Source: Mycolicibacterium sp. P1-5 (GTDB taxonomy: Bacteria > Actinomycetota > Actinomycetes > Mycobacteriales > Mycobacteriaceae). Taken from it: a DNA stretch of 64,000 bases. The stretch is taken from the NCBI RefSeq assembly GCF_008329565.1, contig NZ_NPKT01000008.1, forward strand, positions 124,001 to 188,000, given 5' to 3'. Shown here in pieces: positions 62,505 to 64,000 of this stretch. Each line of letters opens with the position of its first letter. Positions within the stretch are counted from its first letter, which is position 1. Below the pieces are notes generated by a model that was not told the DNA's origin, did no database searches, and saw nothing but the letters and a program-made list of their open reading frames with translations. The translations under genes and the position numbers were made by a program.

Positions 62505-64000
62505 ATGCTTACAACAAATGCACAGGGTCCGAATCGCGGGCCTAGCGGCTACGGCCGATACGTCGGCCGGGTGGGCGCTCTAGCGGTGGCACTGGGCGCC
62601 GGCATCGCGATTGCGGCCCTGACTCCGGTGGCTTCGGCCCAAACAGGAGACTCCCCCGGACCGGCCGGGTCGGCCTCGTCGTCACCTGGATCAGGTCCGT
62701 CGTCCCCTGATTCATCGCCTCCCGCAGGCGGGCCGGTCACACGTGCATCAGGACCCACAGGGCTGTCGACGTCCGGGAGCAACAAATCGGGTAGTGCGAG
62801 AGGCAGGAGTCCTCGCCCGGCCCTGGCCAGCTCTACACCGATCGAGTCATCACCCACGACGATCAGCGCAGCCGCGGCGGGTGGCAGTCCGACCGCACGG
62901 TCGAAGCCAACCGCAATGGCTCCGGTGCGCCGCGAGGTCGCCCATGTGAGCGAAATCCCACGCAGCTCAACCTCTTTGACTATCGCAGCGGCGGGGCAGG
63001 GCATGATCTTGGCCGCGCCCAACGCCGCCCAGCTCACTATGCCGGGCGGTGACTTCAACTTGGTGAGCCTATTCATCAGTAACGGCACCGCCGCGCACCC
63101 TGATGCGGGCTGGTTGATCGGCAACGGCTATGCGGGCGCGGCGGGCCAGAACGGCGGCCGAGGCGGCCTGTTGCTTGGTGACGGCGGCGCGGGCGGTATC
63201 GGTGCCATCGGGATCAACCGCGGCGCGGGCGGAAACGGCGGGGCCGCAGGGCTATTCGGCAACGGAGGAGCGGGCGGTGCCGGTACCGGCGGTGGCGCCG
63301 GAGGCAATGGCGGGGCCGGCGGTCTGGTGTCCGGCAACGGCGGTGCGGGCGCTCGAGGCGGCGACGGGATGGCCGGCGGGCCCGGCAGTGCGGGGGTCGA
63401 GGCCGGCGACAGCGGCCGCGACGGTGGTGCCGGTGGCGCAGGTGGCCGGGGAGGCCAGGGTGGACGAGCCGGATTGGTCGGCGGAACCGGCGGCGCCGGC
63501 GGGCGCGGGGGTAACGGCGCCACGGGCGGTAACGGCGGTGCGGGCGTCGATGGCTCAGCCGCGACCACCGCCGGTATGGCCGGTCAGGCCGGAGGTGACG
63601 GCGGATCAGGCGGTATGGGTGGCTCCGGTGGCGCCGGCGGCACAGCGGGCACCGGCTCTTTCCTCTCGGCAGTGTTTGGTGGCAACGGCGCGGCGGGGAG
63701 CGGCGGCAACGGCGCGGCGGGTGGCGACGCCGGCACGCCAGCAAGCGGCGGTGCCGGCGCCAAAGGCGATGCGAGCCACCCCGATGGCGGGGCCGGCGGC
63801 CACGGTGGCGACCCCGGTCATGTCGGCGCAGGTGGAATCGCTGGTGCTCCGGGTGGTCCAGGCGGTGACCCCGGCACCAACGGCATTGCCGGCCTCGCCG
63901 TCGTCTCCATCGTGGGCAACGGCGGCCGCGGTGGCGGCGGCGCCGACGCCACCAGCGCCGGAGTGAACGGCGGCAAGGGCGGAGCAGGCGGCGACGGCGG
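62505..64000 (+). CDS. PGRS-type Gly/Ala-rich protein with signal peptide, not a PE domain (partial)
   Basis: About 498 codons with no stop before the window edge; ATGs at 62493 and 62505 are possible starts. Residues 1-45 are a signal peptide (YVGRVGALAVALGAGIAIAALTPVASAQ), followed by a Ser/Pro/Thr-rich linker to about residue 150. A short domain follows (LTIAAAGQGMILAAPNAAQLTMPGGDFNLVSLFISNGTAAHPDAGWLIGNG). From about residue 210 come PGRS repeats (GGAGG, GNGGAGG, GGRGG). PE_PGRS proteins start with a 110-residue PE domain and are ESX-5 substrates; here that is replaced by a Sec-type signal and linker. No clear ribosome-binding site is seen. Repeat content makes its length strain-variable. 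Confidence 0.85.
   Translation, partial: MLTTNAQGPNRGPSGYGRYVGRVGALAVALGAGIAIAALTPVASAQTGDSPGPAGSASSSPGSGPSSPDSSPPAGGPVTRASGPTGLSTSGSNKSGSARGRSPRPALASSTPIESSPTTISAAAAGGSPTARSKPTAMAPVRREVAHVSEIPRSSTSLTIAAAGQGMILAAPNAAQLTMPGGDFNLVSLFISNGTAAHPDAGWLIGNGYAGAAGQNGGRGGLLLGDGGAGGIGAIGINRGAGGNGGAAGLFGNGGAGGAGTGGGAGGNGGAGGLVSGNGGAGARGGDGMAGGPGSAGVEAGDSGRDGGAGGAGGRGGQGGRAGLVGGTGGAGGRGGNGATGGNGGAGVDGSAATTAGMAGQAGGDGGSGGMGGSGGAGGTAGTGSFLSAVFGGNGAAGSGGNGAAGGDAGTPASGGAGAKGDASHPDGGAGGHGGDPGHVGAGGIAGAPGGPGGDPGTNGIAGLAVVSIVGNGGRGGGGADATSAGVNGGKGGAGGDG

Noticed and set aside
63128..63744. Pro- and Arg-rich minus-strand frames opposite the PGRS repeats
   Set aside because: They are the expected complement of Gly-rich GGC/GGN codons; the plus frame starting at 62505 is continuous and begins with a signal peptide.

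Overview
The window is high-GC actinobacterial chromosome, almost certainly from a non-tuberculous, Mycolicibacterium-like mycobacterium. The evidence is the order nuoK-L-M-N followed by TetR / phosphotransferase / conserved protein / amine oxidase / alpha-beta hydrolase, which matches the Mycobacterium tuberculosis nuo to Rv3167c-Rv3168-Rv3169-aofH-hpx neighbourhood from memory. A complete mce operon, an FAAL-MmpL gene set, EspC/DUF1023-type genes and a Gly/Ala/Asn-rich PGRS protein at the right edge agree with this. No tRNA, rRNA, CRISPR array or insertion sequence was seen.

Layout. 1-5940: end of the NADH dehydrogenase I operon (nuoK partial, nuoL, nuoM, nuoN) with an enoyl-CoA hydratase coupled to nuoN. 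6053-14245: a lipoprotein with a metallopeptidase motif, SDR and TetR genes divergent from a phosphotransferase, a conserved protein, an F420-type luciferase-like oxidoreductase, an amine oxidase and a hydrolase. Three copies of a 63-bp intergenic repeat lie here. 14374-20003: bluB, a small repeat-containing secreted protein, an unusual STAS protein, a large ATPase-LuxR regulator and a Ser/Thr kinase. 20371-25741: a three-gene operon of a processive-type GT2, a GT39 with a DUF4397-like exodomain and a GH8-like glycanase. This looks like an uncharacterised surface-polysaccharide synthesis system. 25854-27065: an aminotransferase.

27161-38557: a tightly coupled minus-strand cluster. In transcription order it has a ThDP-dependent enzyme, an SRPBCC protein, a KAS III-like enzyme lacking the catalytic His, an ACP, a fatty-acyl-AMP ligase, an MmpL transporter, two methyltransferases, a P450 and a TipAS-type MerR regulator. 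It reads as a small, apparently undescribed lipid natural-product pathway: acyl activation onto ACP, condensation, tailoring, then MmpL export. 39220-48960: an mce operon (yrbEA, yrbEB, mceA-F, a Mce-associated membrane protein and a secreted protein). 48964-56371: a secreted protein, an MBL-fold hydrolase, a second TetR/phosphotransferase divergon with a perfect 12-bp-arm palindrome, a short-chain fatty-acid transporter, a lipoprotein, and a DUF1023 hydrolase with an EspC-like partner.

56535-62436: a coupled operon of a lipoprotein, a divergent NRAMP-like transporter and two PRC-barrel-type proteins, then a PAS-ANTAR regulator, and an AurF-type diiron oxygenase with a DUF4873 partner divergent from a TetR gene. 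62505-64000: a PGRS-type protein that begins with a signal peptide instead of a PE domain and runs off the window.

All functions are inferred from sequence motifs and gene order read by eye; no database search was run.
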